The notes beneath the pieces are model-generated. The model saw only the letters and a list, made by a program, of their open reading frames with translations, searched no databases and was not told where the DNA came from. A program made the position numbers and the translations under genes. Of a DNA stretch of 64,000 nt, positions 52,516-63,164 are shown in pieces. Position 1 is the stretch's first letter, and every line of letters starts with the position of its first letter. Source of the stretch: Amblyornis subalaris. Its lineage: Eukaryota > Chordata > Aves > Passeriformes > Ptilonorhynchidae. The stretch spans positions 5,412,697-5,476,696 of the forward strand of contig JACAXG010000014.1 in the NCBI GenBank assembly GCA_018881555.1. Reading direction: 5' to 3'.

Positions 52516-52551
52516 ATTATGCAGGTTGCAAATTTTGACAATTTTGGTGTC

Positions 52552-53281
52552 TGCATGCCACCACCATTAGTACTATGTGATGTTCTGTATATTCTCTTTG
52601 TTTCTATGAACTGTTGAGTTCAGCTCAATATTAAGAAACTTTTTAAAGGCTGTACAAGCCTCCTTCTCCCTCAGCTCTTCTGTGCATGTTTAAATTTTGG
52701 GTCACTTTCCTCTTTTTCCTACGGAGCTTTGTAGAAACACTTTATAGCAGACTTCTGAACGGCGTTTTCTTGGTGCATCNTTTTTGTCTCTTTTCTTTCC
52801 TACCTAAGGGTGTCCTTTTTGGAAAATCAGTCAGTCATGCTCACAGTAGATGAGGTCGTCTATATTCAGACAGTCGTGAAAGGCATGTTTAGTTTCTCCT
52901 GAGGAGCAGAATTTAAAGAAAACTAAAATGACACAGTTTCTCTTTTCAGGCTAACAGCTGAAACACTTAAAACTATTATTTTGTGTGAAGGAAACAAGTA
53001 ACTAGTTCAGAAATCTTTTGTCTGAAACTGCATGGACTTCACTTGCTGTCATCTAATAAAAGGATGGTTGAATGTTTTGCATGCATGATCCAAAATTGTC
53101 AAAGCATCCAAGTTGCAAATGGATTTTCTTCTATATGTTTTTTCCTATTCCATAACTAACACCTTTTCTCTCTAGTTGAGGCAGACAGCAGGAAATTAAA
53201 ATCATGCTGTTTGAGGCACCCAACTTATTTTTTTCTATGATTTTTGCACCACGGTTTCACACAGTTTCTCTCATTTGCATG
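52552..53281 (+). promoter_or_regulatory. Cluster of six TGCATG (RBFOX-type) motifs downstream of the SSB donors
   Basis: Sense-strand TGCATG hexamers start at 52552, 53029, 53276, 52683, 53078 and 53082, the last two overlapping. The first lies 38 nt past the distal donor. A given hexamer is expected about once per 4 kb, and my read of the 52 kb upstream intron finds roughly one per 3 kb. RBFOX proteins bind (U)GCAUG, and when bound downstream of a regulated exon or donor they usually promote its inclusion. That this cluster promotes SSB inclusion is inference. Confidence 0.7.
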
Positions 53282-54254
53282 GCTATTGCTTATTGATCAT
53301 GTTACTTTTGTCTCACTGTTTTCACATATTTTTATCTGTATTAGTTTTACCAGGGACATCACACTGTGCCCCGTGCATATAATCCTCCACTAATTTATAN
53401 TGCTGTGTCTTCATGGGGGACTAATTGGCCAGTCATAAAAACATAATTCCACTGACACTCAAAGTGCTGCATTTACCCAAAGTCGTGGTGCAGAGCCCAC
53501 TGAGGTCAATGGAAGGGACAGGTTCTTTAGATCATGCTATTTTAAATGAGAGAAAAAAATATAACTTTTACAAGAAAAGTCAAGTGGAAAATAAGACTGT
53601 GGTCTAAACTTTAGTCTATTTCCACAATTTGATTTTTAATGTAGTCTTTTTTTTTCTTCCNTAACTACCTGCACTCAAATAGGAGATATTTATAAGAACA
53701 AGCCTATAAGAACAGGATATAAGCATTACCTCATTGCTCTGTAACCTGAGGGTCACAATGCACCATCTTCTGTCATCAGAACTATCAAAACCAACTTTGT
53801 CATCAAGGATTTAGCTTCAGGTTGAATGAGGACACCTGGTTTATCTTCTTCTAACTCTTACATTTACAGTATTGAGACAGTCACNTGTTGCCTCTTATCA
53901 GCAAATGATNCCCTGTCATATCCCAACACATGGCCAGAATTCTGCCAGGAGCAGAATTTGTTTGGAGAAACTGAGGTAGTAAGTTGCCAGCACAGCAGAC
54001 CAAAGCATTTGGGAGGGGACTGAAGAAGGCTCGATAAAAGTAAATTTTTGAGGATATCTTCTATAAGAAAGCAAACCCATGCTTTGATCAAATTTGGATT
54101 AAACAGAACAATGTGCCACATTCCCATGTATGTTATGTTTCATTTGGAGGTGGTTAGACCTGCCATTAAAAAAAAAAAAAAAAAAGGAAAATATAAATTG
54201 GTGAGGTTCAAATAAGAAAACCCCCCTTTTTTCACATTATTGTGTTTTGCATTC

Positions 54255-54575
54255 ACATTTTTTACAAGAAGGACTTTTTACCAGAGCATGGAGTGATAGG
54301 ACAAGGGGGAAAGGCTTCAAACTGACAGAGGGCAGGTTTAGTTTAGATNTTATGAAGAAATTCTTGACTGTGAGGGTGTTGAGGCCCTGGCACAGGTTGC
54401 CCAGAGAAGCTGCGTCTGCCCCATCCCTGGAAGTGTCCAAGGCCAGGTTGGATGGGACTTGGAGCAACCTGGGATAGTGGAAGGTGTCCTTGCCCATGGC
54501 AGGGGCTTGGAATGAGATGATCTTTAAAGTCCCTTCCAACCCAAACCATTCCATGATTCTGTAATTCTGTGATTA
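54255..54575 (+). mobile_element. CR1 LINE 3' fragment, sense to NLGN1
   Basis: The order of CR1 3'-end landmarks is intact: a stretch around AGTGATAGGACAAGGGGGAA, then TTATGAAGAAATTCTTGACT, then GGCACAGGTTGCCCAGAGA, then the GGAAGTGT and GGAAGGTGTCC segments. It ends in CCCTTCCAACCCAAACCATT and a short ATTCTGTAATTCTGTG tail. It is 5'-truncated like most CR1 copies and has no intact reverse transcriptase. It is nearly identical to the reverse complement of the copy at about 46055-46290, so both probably come from the same subfamily and period. Confidence 0.92.
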
Positions 54576-56172
54576 TCAGCCAGTCCCTTTCCCAAGCTGT
54601 AAATTCAGACGCTCTCTTCGCTTCTGTCGTTTCCCTCTGAAAGATTCCCTTGGCAGCTGAGAGGAGGAATTCAGCCTATTTCAAGATGGTGCTGTTCACA
54701 GCCACCCACCTGCAAGTGGGCAGAGCAGCACCCATCTTCACAAAGTGCTCTGAAAATATAGAGGAATGCATGCAAATTATTATTATTTACTTTGGCAAGA
54801 CTTCAAGTAGGAGTCACAAAGCGCTATGGCCCATTGAACATTTAAATCTTCTCCCATCAGTCTGAAGCCCACAAGCAATAATAATCACACACATTATCAG
54901 ATAAAAATGTAGTTCTCCATCCCGTGAGGTATAAATTTCTGCCACGAATTATGTGACAGAATGAAAGTAATTTTTCATACCATTTCATTTTTCACCAAAT
55001 GTTTTGAGTGGAGGAAGAGCTCTGTCAGCATTCTTCAGCAGAAGGAGGGATGCTTAAGTTTTGCTTCCTCAGATGGCTTTATGGCCAGAGGACTTGACCA
55101 CTNTTACTTAATCCAGCATTTGATGTTTATGTAGCACTTAGCCAGCCATAGTGTTTGTATCAGCATTTTCCTATACATAGCTTACACTTTCTGTCCTTGT
55201 TCAGACATATTTAATAAAGCAATAAAANTAGATTTACACAATATGCAAAACCCTGCACACATTATGAATTATCATGAAATACATCTTTGTGAAAATTCAG
55301 CTTTGTCATTTAGTTACATTTATTACAATGCCTGGATCCTCTGTGGTAATTCCACTGACTTTGAGCTGATTTATACTAGCTCAATATCTGACCTTATAAA
55401 CATGCAAATATATTTTTTAGCTGCTTATAGCTCAAGTTCATTCTTATTTTTACTCATATCTTGCAAGGAAATAATATCCTGGATATGAGTCCTCATAAAT
55501 TGAAGGAGAGGCTTGAGTTTACCCATTTCAGTCTCTACACCTATCTAATTTTAAGACTTTTGGATTTGAACCTAATACAATCTAGAATGATTTTAAAATT
55601 CCTCAGAAGCTTGTAAAACGTTTCCTGCCAGCAACAGATTCCAACTAACTTCTGAGTGCACAGGGTCTGCTGCTGCAATAGAGGCTGTAAAAGCATGTCT
55701 CTGATTTGATTTACAGGCTAGGGAGGGTTTTTATCAATAGAAATATGTTACTTATCAAAGTAAAAGCCATCTTGTGCATTATTGGAATAAATTTCTGAAG
55801 TGAGCTGAGCACCATATTCCAGTTCTTCTGTGGGAGTATCTGACTATTTATCAAGCATTGGACCAAAGATACATTCTTAGAGGAATTGAGTGAGGCCAGG
55901 TGTCACTTCCAGTCCNTAACTAACTCTACCACAGTTGCTGGAATGACTCCAGGTGACCATCAGCATAAGTAAAACAGAATTTTGACCCATATATCCTAAA
56001 TCANCATAACTTTCAAATGCTATAGACCGTTTTGTATCACCCACAGTGACCTATAGGAGGTAGGGTCCAATATAAAATATTTTCCAGTAATTTGGGCAAA
56101 AGATGTGATACTGAAATGAACTTTCATGAAAATGCAAAGAAAAAAACCCCCCAAACAGCAGAAAGATCATAG

Positions 56173-56235
56173 TTACCTAAATATAGTCTAAATACCTATT
56201 AAATATNGTCTAAATTACCTAAACATAGTTTCTAA
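56173..56235. repeat. Imperfect AT-rich tandem repeat
   Basis: Three degenerate copies of a roughly 20-24 base unit built around TTACCTAAATATAGTCTAAA lie head to tail, with one N in the middle copy. It looks like local slippage. Confidence 0.5.
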
Positions 56236-57381
56236 GCATTATTTTACACAAGGTTCAGATTTATAATCTCTTTCAGAACCNAAAGTATTCTCTCCAGCTG
56301 AAGGAGGAAAATGCAAAGTCCCAACACAAAGGGAGCAAAGAAGTATCAGAACAAGGATGGAGTTTTGATTGCATTAAAGCAAATAGCAAAATAATTGGAT
56401 TCATTCATTGACTACNAGGGGGTGAGGCTTTCATCCATGACATGTTTTAAAAATCCTTACAGAAGGGAGAGAAAAACGTCAATTGTAACATATTTTGTTA
56501 TTTCTTTAGAATTAATATATANAATATAATATTTAGAATTCCTGGTCCAGGAATTAAACGCTANTTAAATCAGCATAAATTCAAATGAATTGCACTGAGG
56601 TCTTTGGGATTTACTGCAAATTTATATGCAGTGCCAGATCATTCTCTCTCCCCTAAATGAATACCTGAACATATGTTTAAATCTCTGAATTGCAAAGCTA
56701 AATAGTGTAAAATTTATCATTTCCCTTTTTATGTAAGTGTGATCAATATAAACCTACATTAAAAAAGCTCCTTACAAGAAAGGATTTTGACTTAGACACA
56801 AATTTAATAGCTGCCTAGTACCTTCTCATCTATTGCTCCAGAATATAAACTTTTGCAGCAATACACAATTCAAAAGCACTGCACTTTTCAAACCAAGTTT
56901 AATCCCAAAGAAAACATTAAAATGTGTAATAGATTTATTTAACAAGTAATTGTATGCATGCATGCTGATGATGGCTTGAGCAATACCCAAAACTTCAACC
57001 CATTTCAGAGACTTGATGGCTTTTCCTCCGACCTATAAGGCGCTTTAATTTTAGGAATTTCTTTCAAGCTGATAATGTTATTCTATACAAGGTAATGCTA
57101 CTCCTTTGTCTTCCTGAGTTTCTTCTGAAAATCTGTTCCTCAGCTGGACTATATTGAGGTAGAATCATTTGCTTCAGCACATACTGCATTTATTTTGTGC
57201 ACATTACCTGTAGGTACAACAGCAGTCAGATCTCACCATCCNGTGTATTTAAGTACTATTAAGATTCAGGCACCTCTTCTGTTAAAAGTTTTCTATTGTT
57301 TCAGAGAACTCCTTTGAATCTTTCAAAGTCTGTGGCTGTTTCAAGGTCACTTCAGTAGTTTTCAAATATTTCTCCCCACAG

Positions 57382-58171
57382 GACTTTTTCAAAGAGCAAT
57401 AGCTCAAAGCGGAACAGCTCTCTCCAGCTGGGCAGTCAGTTTTCAGCCTGCNAAATATGCCAGGATGTTGGCTACAAAAGTTGGTTGCAACATGTCAGAC
57501 ACTGTAGAACTNGTAGAATGTCTACAGAAGAAGCCTTATAGAGAACTTGTGGACCAGGACATTCAACCAGCAAGATACCATATAGCCTTCGGACCGGTAA
57601 TCGATGGCGATGTGATACCAGACGATCCTCAGATACTGATGGAACAAGGAGAGTTCCTCAACTACGACATCATGCTGGGAGTTAACCAAGGGGAAGGGTT
57701 AAAATTTGTTGAAAACATTGTGGATAGCGAAGATGGCATATCAGCTAGTGATTTTGACTTTGCAGTTTCCAATTTCGTCGACAACTTATACGGATACCCC
57801 GAAGGCAAAGACATATTGAGGGAAACCATTAAATTTATGTACACGGACTGGGCAGATCGACACAACCCCGAGACCAGGAGGAAAACACTGCTGGCTCTGT
57901 TTACTGATCACCAGTGGGTTGCACCAGCAGTGGCTACNGCAGATCTCCACTCGAATTTTGGATCGCCTACGTATTTCTATGCCTTCTACCATCATTGCCA
58001 GACAGATCAGGTACCCGCGTGGGCAGATGCAGCCCACGGAGATGAGGTTCCTTACGTGCTGGGGATCCCCATGATTGGTCCTACCGAGTTATTTCCTTGT
58101 AATTTCTCCAAAAATGATGTCATGCTAAGCGCAGTGGTGATGACGTACTGGACAAACTTTGCAAAAACTGG
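57382..58171 (+). CDS. NLGN1: Neuroligin-1 penultimate coding exon (C-terminal half of esterase-like ectodomain)
   Basis: This 790-bp exon starts after CCACAG and ends at the strong donor CTGG|GTGAGT. GA completes the preceding glycine codon, and the reading continues [18 protein letters not shown], then [20 protein letters not shown], then [19 protein letters not shown], then [19 protein letters not shown] and WTNFAKTG. This is the lower half of the alpha/beta-hydrolase fold, which carries surfaces for neurexin binding and dimerisation. It includes conserved cysteines and the sequons N-M-S (in CNMSD) and N-F-S (in CNFSK). The first methionine of the open frame is internal, not a start. The three Ns at 57452, 57512 and 57938 fall in GCN, CTN and ACN, so Ala, Leu and Thr are certain. 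The frame is unbroken and closely matches mammalian NLGN1. Confidence 0.98.
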
Positions 58172-59158
58172 GTGAGTACCAGATAATAAATGGTCTTGTG
58201 TGCAAACTTTGGATGGAATGGTGCTTTCCACTGGTTNTCTCCCTTTGGAATGCCTCTGTACTTGTAGGATGAATAGGAGATTAAGAATTGAATTGGATAT
58301 TTATGTTTATTGTAATGTCCCTCAGGTCACATCTATATGCTAGGAATAAGAGGGGAAAATATCTTTGCAGACATTCTGCATGAAGAANTTTTAAAATATA
58401 CACAAAAGTAATTAAGAAAACTCCAGAAAAGTGTAAAGCTAAGCATTTAACGTATCGCTAAAAATAGTTACATTAGTACCTACCTTTACCCCACCACCAA
58501 TATTTTCANCCCACGAGACACAAAATTACATAAATATTTCATCAAATATAATACAGCTTATTTCAGTAGCACATTTTGTCTTAAATTGATGCTTCTGATC
58601 ATAAAATATGTGACTTTAAACTCCGAAAGTTTTGCCATTTTCATTAATTCTTCTTTCACTGGAAGTTCAAAACAGCTCTTACCTTTGACCATTGTAATTT
58701 CTGACTCTGTGTTGCACTGAGTTGTGCTCTGCCATGATCTTTACCCTCTGGAAGGCCACAGATGATTCATATGGAGGGAANTGCTGGGCTGTATGAACTT
58801 TATGTTGCTAGAAAAAAAAAAAAAAGCAAAGCTTAATGTTCTCTCACACTGGTGTCTCATAGACATTTGTCCACATCACCACACTCCAGGCAATCTTTCC
58901 TCAGCAGCAGAAGGTTTCAGTGTGAGAGACACCAACATTTTGGAGAACTAGGGAAGTCGCTGAAGTCTGTGTGAAAGAAGGGCTCATTTGCATAATGCTG
59001 TTTCTAATCAAGATTATTAAGGCCTGTAATTTTAGGGAATAGCACTCTGCTCTGTCCAAAGGCAGACTTAAACGTTTAGTATGAAATCTTAATTATGCTA
59101 ATTTTATAATTCNGTCTGAAATGCTTTGTAACATTGGAGATATCTTTTTTTCTCTTAG
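58172..59158 (+). other. NLGN1: Last NLGN1 intron
   Basis: This 987-bp intron runs from GTGAGT to a pyrimidine-rich tract ending in CTCTTAG. Intron phase is 2: GG in the upstream exon is completed by T at 59159, giving glycine before [11 protein letters not shown]. It contains an A tract near 58810-58824. I recognise no gene or repeat family in it. Confidence 0.93.
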
Positions 59159-59981
59159 TGACCCAAATCAACCAGTGCCGCAAGACACAAAATTCATCCA
59201 CACAAAACCAAATCGTTTCGAAGAAGTAGCATGGACCAGATACTCTCAGAAAGACCAGCTGTATCTTCACATTGGATTAAAACCACGAGTTAAAGAGCAC
59301 TACAGGGCCAATAAAGTGAACCTTTGGTTGGAACTGGTACCTCATCTGCACAATCTTAACGACATTTCACAGTATACCTCTACCACAACTAAAGTGCCAT
59401 CGACTGACAATACTTTCAGACCCACAAGGAAAAATTCCGTTTCAGTTACTTCAGCCTTTCCCACAGCCAAACAAGACGATCCCAAACAACAACCAAGCCC
59501 ATTTTCAGTGGATCAAAGGGACTACTCGACAGAATTGAGCGTTACCATCGCGGTTGGCGCGTCTTTGCTGTTCCTGAACATTTTGGCCTTTGCAGCTCTG
59601 TACTACAAAAAGGACAAGCGGAGACACGACGTCCACAGGAGGTGTAGCCCACAACGTACCACTACCAATGATCTCACCCATGCACAAGAAGAGGAGATAA
59701 TGTCCCTCCAAATGAAGCACACTGACTTGGATCATGAATGTGAGTCCATCCATCCACATGAGGTGGTTCTTAGGACCGCCTGTCCCCCAGACTACACGCT
59801 AGCTATGAGAAGGTCTCCTGATGATATTCCCTTAATGACACCCAACACCATCACAATGATCCCCAACACTATACCAGGGATTCAACCCCTACACACATTC
59901 AACACATTTACCGGAGGACAGAACAATACTCTGCCCCATCCTCATCCCCACCCCCATTCACACTCAACAACCAGGGTATAG
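59159..59981 (+). CDS. NLGN1: Neuroligin-1 last coding exon (ectodomain end, stalk, TM helix, cytoplasmic tail)
   Basis: After one base completing the split glycine, 273 codons follow to TAG at 59979-59981. In order, it encodes the end of the esterase-like domain ([12 protein letters not shown] to [15 protein letters not shown]) and a Ser/Thr-rich, probably O-glycosylated stalk. A single transmembrane helix follows ([20 protein letters not shown]), then a basic stop-transfer segment YYKKDKRRH. The cytoplasmic tail has the gephyrin-binding region around [20 protein letters not shown] with its tyrosine. Near the C-terminus is a His-Pro-rich run, and the protein ends in TTRV, the class I PDZ ligand known to bind PSD-95. 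ATG 59121 lies in the intron, so the upstream part of that open frame is not coding. No Ns occur here. Confidence 0.98.
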
Positions 59982-60143
59982 CCAGACAAGACGAAACAAA
60001 CTTTATTTTTTGATGGATTACAGTAGGTGATATTACTGAAGATTACTTGGCTTTCAACCTACAAGACTCTTACTATTTAAATATGGAGGAATATTATGTG
60101 AATATACATATCAAGAACATTTGGGGTTTTGAAAAAAATGAAT

Positions 60144-60151
60144 TGTACATA
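60144..60151 (+). promoter_or_regulatory. Pumilio-type element TGTACATA in the 3' UTR
   Basis: Matches UGUANAUA, the known PUM1/PUM2 recognition octamer, within the proximal 3' UTR, so it is present in all plausible 3' isoforms. A second match, TGTAAATA, is at 63237-63244 in the distal part. Function is inferred from the motif alone. Confidence 0.4.
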
Positions 60152-61746
60152 TATCAAATGAACTTAAGAAACAAACAAAACAAAAGGAAAAAAAAAAAAA
60201 CAAAAAACCCAACTGTTTGCAATTGCTTGAAGCAGTTGTCCTGAATGATACTTTTTCATTCACATTCAAGTATTAATTTTTTGAAGATTTAAGTTACATA
60301 ATGGAATTAGGCATGTGCAACACAAACAGGAAAGAACTATGACTGAAAATTTTAAAAAACCTATAAATATGCACAAGGGACACACTAATGGAATGTCAGA
60401 TAATTTTCACCAATTTTTATTTGGACCTGTTTTCTTGTGTAGACCATATTTACATATTTGAATAAGTACACAAAGCACCAATGCTGTTAAGGCCTTAGAA
60501 AGGGGCTCATGCTGAAATCTGCCAGTCAAAGAAGTTTTACAGCCTGGCAGGTACAACATTATCACATAAGTGCTGTCAGTATAAAAGTTGTGGGAATAAA
60601 GGAAACTGGATATTTTTAGCACGATGTGCATGATAATTTATATGCTTGGTGGCTGTGCTGCTGATTAAGCCGTAATTAAAATTCTTCTCATCCCATTGGA
60701 GTTTTTAATAGAAGCTTTCTCCATCAATTGGCACAACCTAAAGAAGTTTTTTAAAGGGGCAAAAGTAATTACAGTAAAATATTTCATGGTAGCTTCCGAA
60801 AGAGAAGGAATTGCAACAGTTCTTAAAGGTATTTTAAAGGTATACAGTGGTGGACCCTCACTGATATGAATCCCAGACAAAAAAATGTGTGTTATTAATG
60901 TTCTTTTTCCTTTCCACCTAAATAATTTCTAACTTTGAAATAACTATAACTTTAATGGAATCTCCTTTGATGAAGGATTTATAATTTGCTGTGATTTAGT
61001 TACAATATATTTACTTCAAATTGATAAGGTAAAGTGTGTCCAAAAATTTAACTGCAATGACATTTTGCCATATAAAAGTGCCCCAATATTACCGCTCTGA
61101 TTACACCTTTCAGTTTATTGTTTCAACTCATGTTGCATGTTACAAAGTTTACTTATAATACTTTAATATAATGTCACTTCCCTTTTTGCTATATATTAGC
61201 TTTGTCATTCCAATGAATTCTCTAGACCAGATGGCAAGAGTGTAGAAAAAGAGGGTGTAAAAGAACGGGGAGAGAGCCAACAACTGGAAATTTAAAAATC
61301 TGGATACTACATATGTTTGTGTGATTTGAAGTGAATGTTCTAAAATCACGAGAAATTTTTCATTCCCCTGTTGCTTTCCAGTAATTCTATAACATGGTCC
61401 TTTCAAAATGTTTGTATATGTAATCAGATGTACATTTATATAAAAGAAATAATTGAGATGGACTTAAGAGCACATCCCTGATAAATACTTTCTCTCTTAC
61501 CTGTACTATATTTCTATTAGACTAAAGTTATGTGATTTTTTTTTACATTTTTTCAAATTACTAGCAATTTTGATAGTTTGTAAGATAATGCGAAGAACTT
61601 TCTCTGACAAACTAACTGCAGTAACAGAAACATTTCTTTTCAGTTACTCTTTTTCAAGAATGAAAGCTTATTACACACAAAAATTGTATACTACTTGATG
61701 GAAAATTACTTTGTATTTCTTGGCCATATTACTGGTCACTGAGTGA

Positions 61747-61752
61747 AATAAA
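61747..61752 (+). promoter_or_regulatory. NLGN1: Candidate poly(A) signal AATAAA
   Basis: Canonical hexamer about 1.77 kb past the stop codon, in GTGAAATAAAGATAA. A second AATAAA follows about 124 bases later. Confidence 0.5.
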
Positions 61753-61870
61753 GATAATCTGGATAACGAATATTATTCCAATGTTAAGAGACCTGATCTT
61801 TGCTCATTAAAGAGCTAAAATGTTTATTGCTGTTTTGTCATTTTTTAATGAAGTAATGGTAACTGTCTCA

Positions 61871-61876
61871 AATAAA
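61871..61876 (+). promoter_or_regulatory. NLGN1: Candidate poly(A) signal AATAAA
   Basis: Canonical hexamer in CTCAAATAAAGAG. Downstream sequence within 40 bases includes TCTGGTTTTTG, a plausible GU/U-rich element, making this one of the better candidates. Confidence 0.5.
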
Positions 61877-62457
61877 GAGTAATATCTTAAGACCATTCTG
61901 GTTTTTGAAGACATGAACATGCCTTCTACAATTGATACAACTTCATATTTATGGGCCAGCCCCACCTACAACCATTTCTTACAGAAATATTGACATCGTG
62001 ACTGTATGGTGTCATAATATCACATGTAAGTCTCCCCTAGACTTCAGAAATTAGTTAAAAATGCAATATCGACACCAAAAAAACCCCGAGGAACAGGCCT
62101 AATTGAAATAAATCTGCAGTATCCCATGATGAGAAAAAAAATCACCTGGGTTTTCTTGGGTGATTGAACTTTTGTTATAAAACATTANTGGGAAATTCAA
62201 AGCTTGTTTGCTTACATCAAGTACAGGCATTAAAAATAAGCTGAAACTGAAATAAAGTACTGCAATTTCAGTTATTTTATTTACCTATTAAAAAAACCAA
62301 AACCATATACTTAATTAGTTCTTGTTACAGTCCTCAGTTTTAAATTAAGATCTTTTTGTAGAAGCATAAAAAATAGTCTTCAAAATCCAGGGAGGTCTGT
62401 GTGCAATTTCTGCCTGATGTGGTTGTGCTTTTAGACTGTGACCTGCCAATGTAAACC

Positions 62458-62463
62458 AATAAA
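62458..62463 (+). promoter_or_regulatory. NLGN1: Candidate poly(A) signal AATAAA
   Basis: Canonical hexamer in CCAATAAAAAGAATTG. It is followed by TTGTCTGCC and TTATTGTTT, moderately GU-rich. Confidence 0.4.
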
Positions 62464-62651
62464 AAGAATTGTCTGCCATCTGATAATTATTGTTTAATAA
62501 GAAGATTGTATTTTGCTATGTTGATGAAACAAAACAAAAAAAAAATACAAAAATATTGATGGCCATAAAACAAGATATCAATGAAATATGATTTTATGTG
62601 CTTTTCTTAACTTTATCAAAACCAAAATAACTTTCTACTATAGTTTATTTG

Positions 62652-62682
62652 TGGCCATATATCTATATATCTCTATATATAC
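62652..62682. repeat. AT-dinucleotide-rich tract in distal 3' UTR
   Basis: Interrupted TA repeats (CATATATCTATATATC, then TCTATATATACAG) that can self-pair in RNA. Similar short TA runs occur at about 37668-37682. Confidence 0.7.
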
Positions 62683-63158
62683 AGTATCTGGTAATTGTTT
62701 ACTTTTATTAGTTACAAAATAAATGATTTAGGTAAACCAAGCATGACACTACACTTTATTTCTGTCAGCCAATAGTATTTAAAATGTGAAAGATGNAGGC
62801 AACAACACAAATTTTGTCACTCCTGTTTGGAAAAAAAACAAAAGTCCATTCCTGTGATGCAGATACTGTGAATGATATTTTAGTGGCTACTTTATACTGA
62901 CATTACAGCAGCTGGCTTTCCAAAAGTAAGATGGTGTCCCACGTTTCAATACAACATTAAGAAAGATCAAGAGATGTTTTAAAGCTGAAATGAAAATATA
63001 CGAAATGGTTTTGGAATATCTTCATTATGCTTCATGGAATATGAGTTTGTTCTTTTCAGAGTATTTTATCTATTTGATTTGTTTTTCATGGTAGCCTACA
63101 AAAAAGCAAAACTGAGTGTGATATTTAATTTCTTGTATCATCCTTGCACCAGATTTCC

Positions 63159-63164
63159 AATAAA
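63159..63164 (+). promoter_or_regulatory. NLGN1: Candidate distal poly(A) signal AATAAA
   Basis: Canonical hexamer in TTCCAATAAAATTAGG. The following 30 bases include TCAGTCAGTCTTTGG. Another AATAAA follows at 63616. Confidence 0.4.

Larger units (their letters stand above)
52514..57381 (+). other. NLGN1: NLGN1 intron between the SSB exon and the 790-bp exon
   Basis: This 4.9-kb intron is bounded by the two SSB donors and a CCACAG acceptor. It contains the TGCATG cluster (52552-53281) and further TGCATG sites at 54767, 56955 and 56959. It also holds an A tract at 54168-54185, a sense-oriented CR1 fragment (about 54255-54575), and an imperfect AT-rich tandem repeat near 56173-56235. I see no other coding potential. 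Confidence 0.9.

Noticed and set aside
52366..52617. 83-codon frame reading through both SSB donors
   Set aside because: Beyond 52513 the frame is intronic; NLGN1 similarity stops exactly at the distal donor.
57465..57467. ATG at 57465 as a protein start
   Set aside because: It is an internal Met; the exon continues in frame upstream to the acceptor at 57381 with NLGN1 sequence.
57662..58037. Minus-strand frames opposite the 790-bp exon and opposite the last exon (59505-59759)
   Set aside because: They are shadows of conserved NLGN1 coding sequence with no independent support.
59121..59158. Upstream start (ATG 59121) of the last large open frame
   Set aside because: It lies in the intron. 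A clear pyrimidine-rich tract and TTAG acceptor end at 59158, and the codon phase matches the preceding exon.
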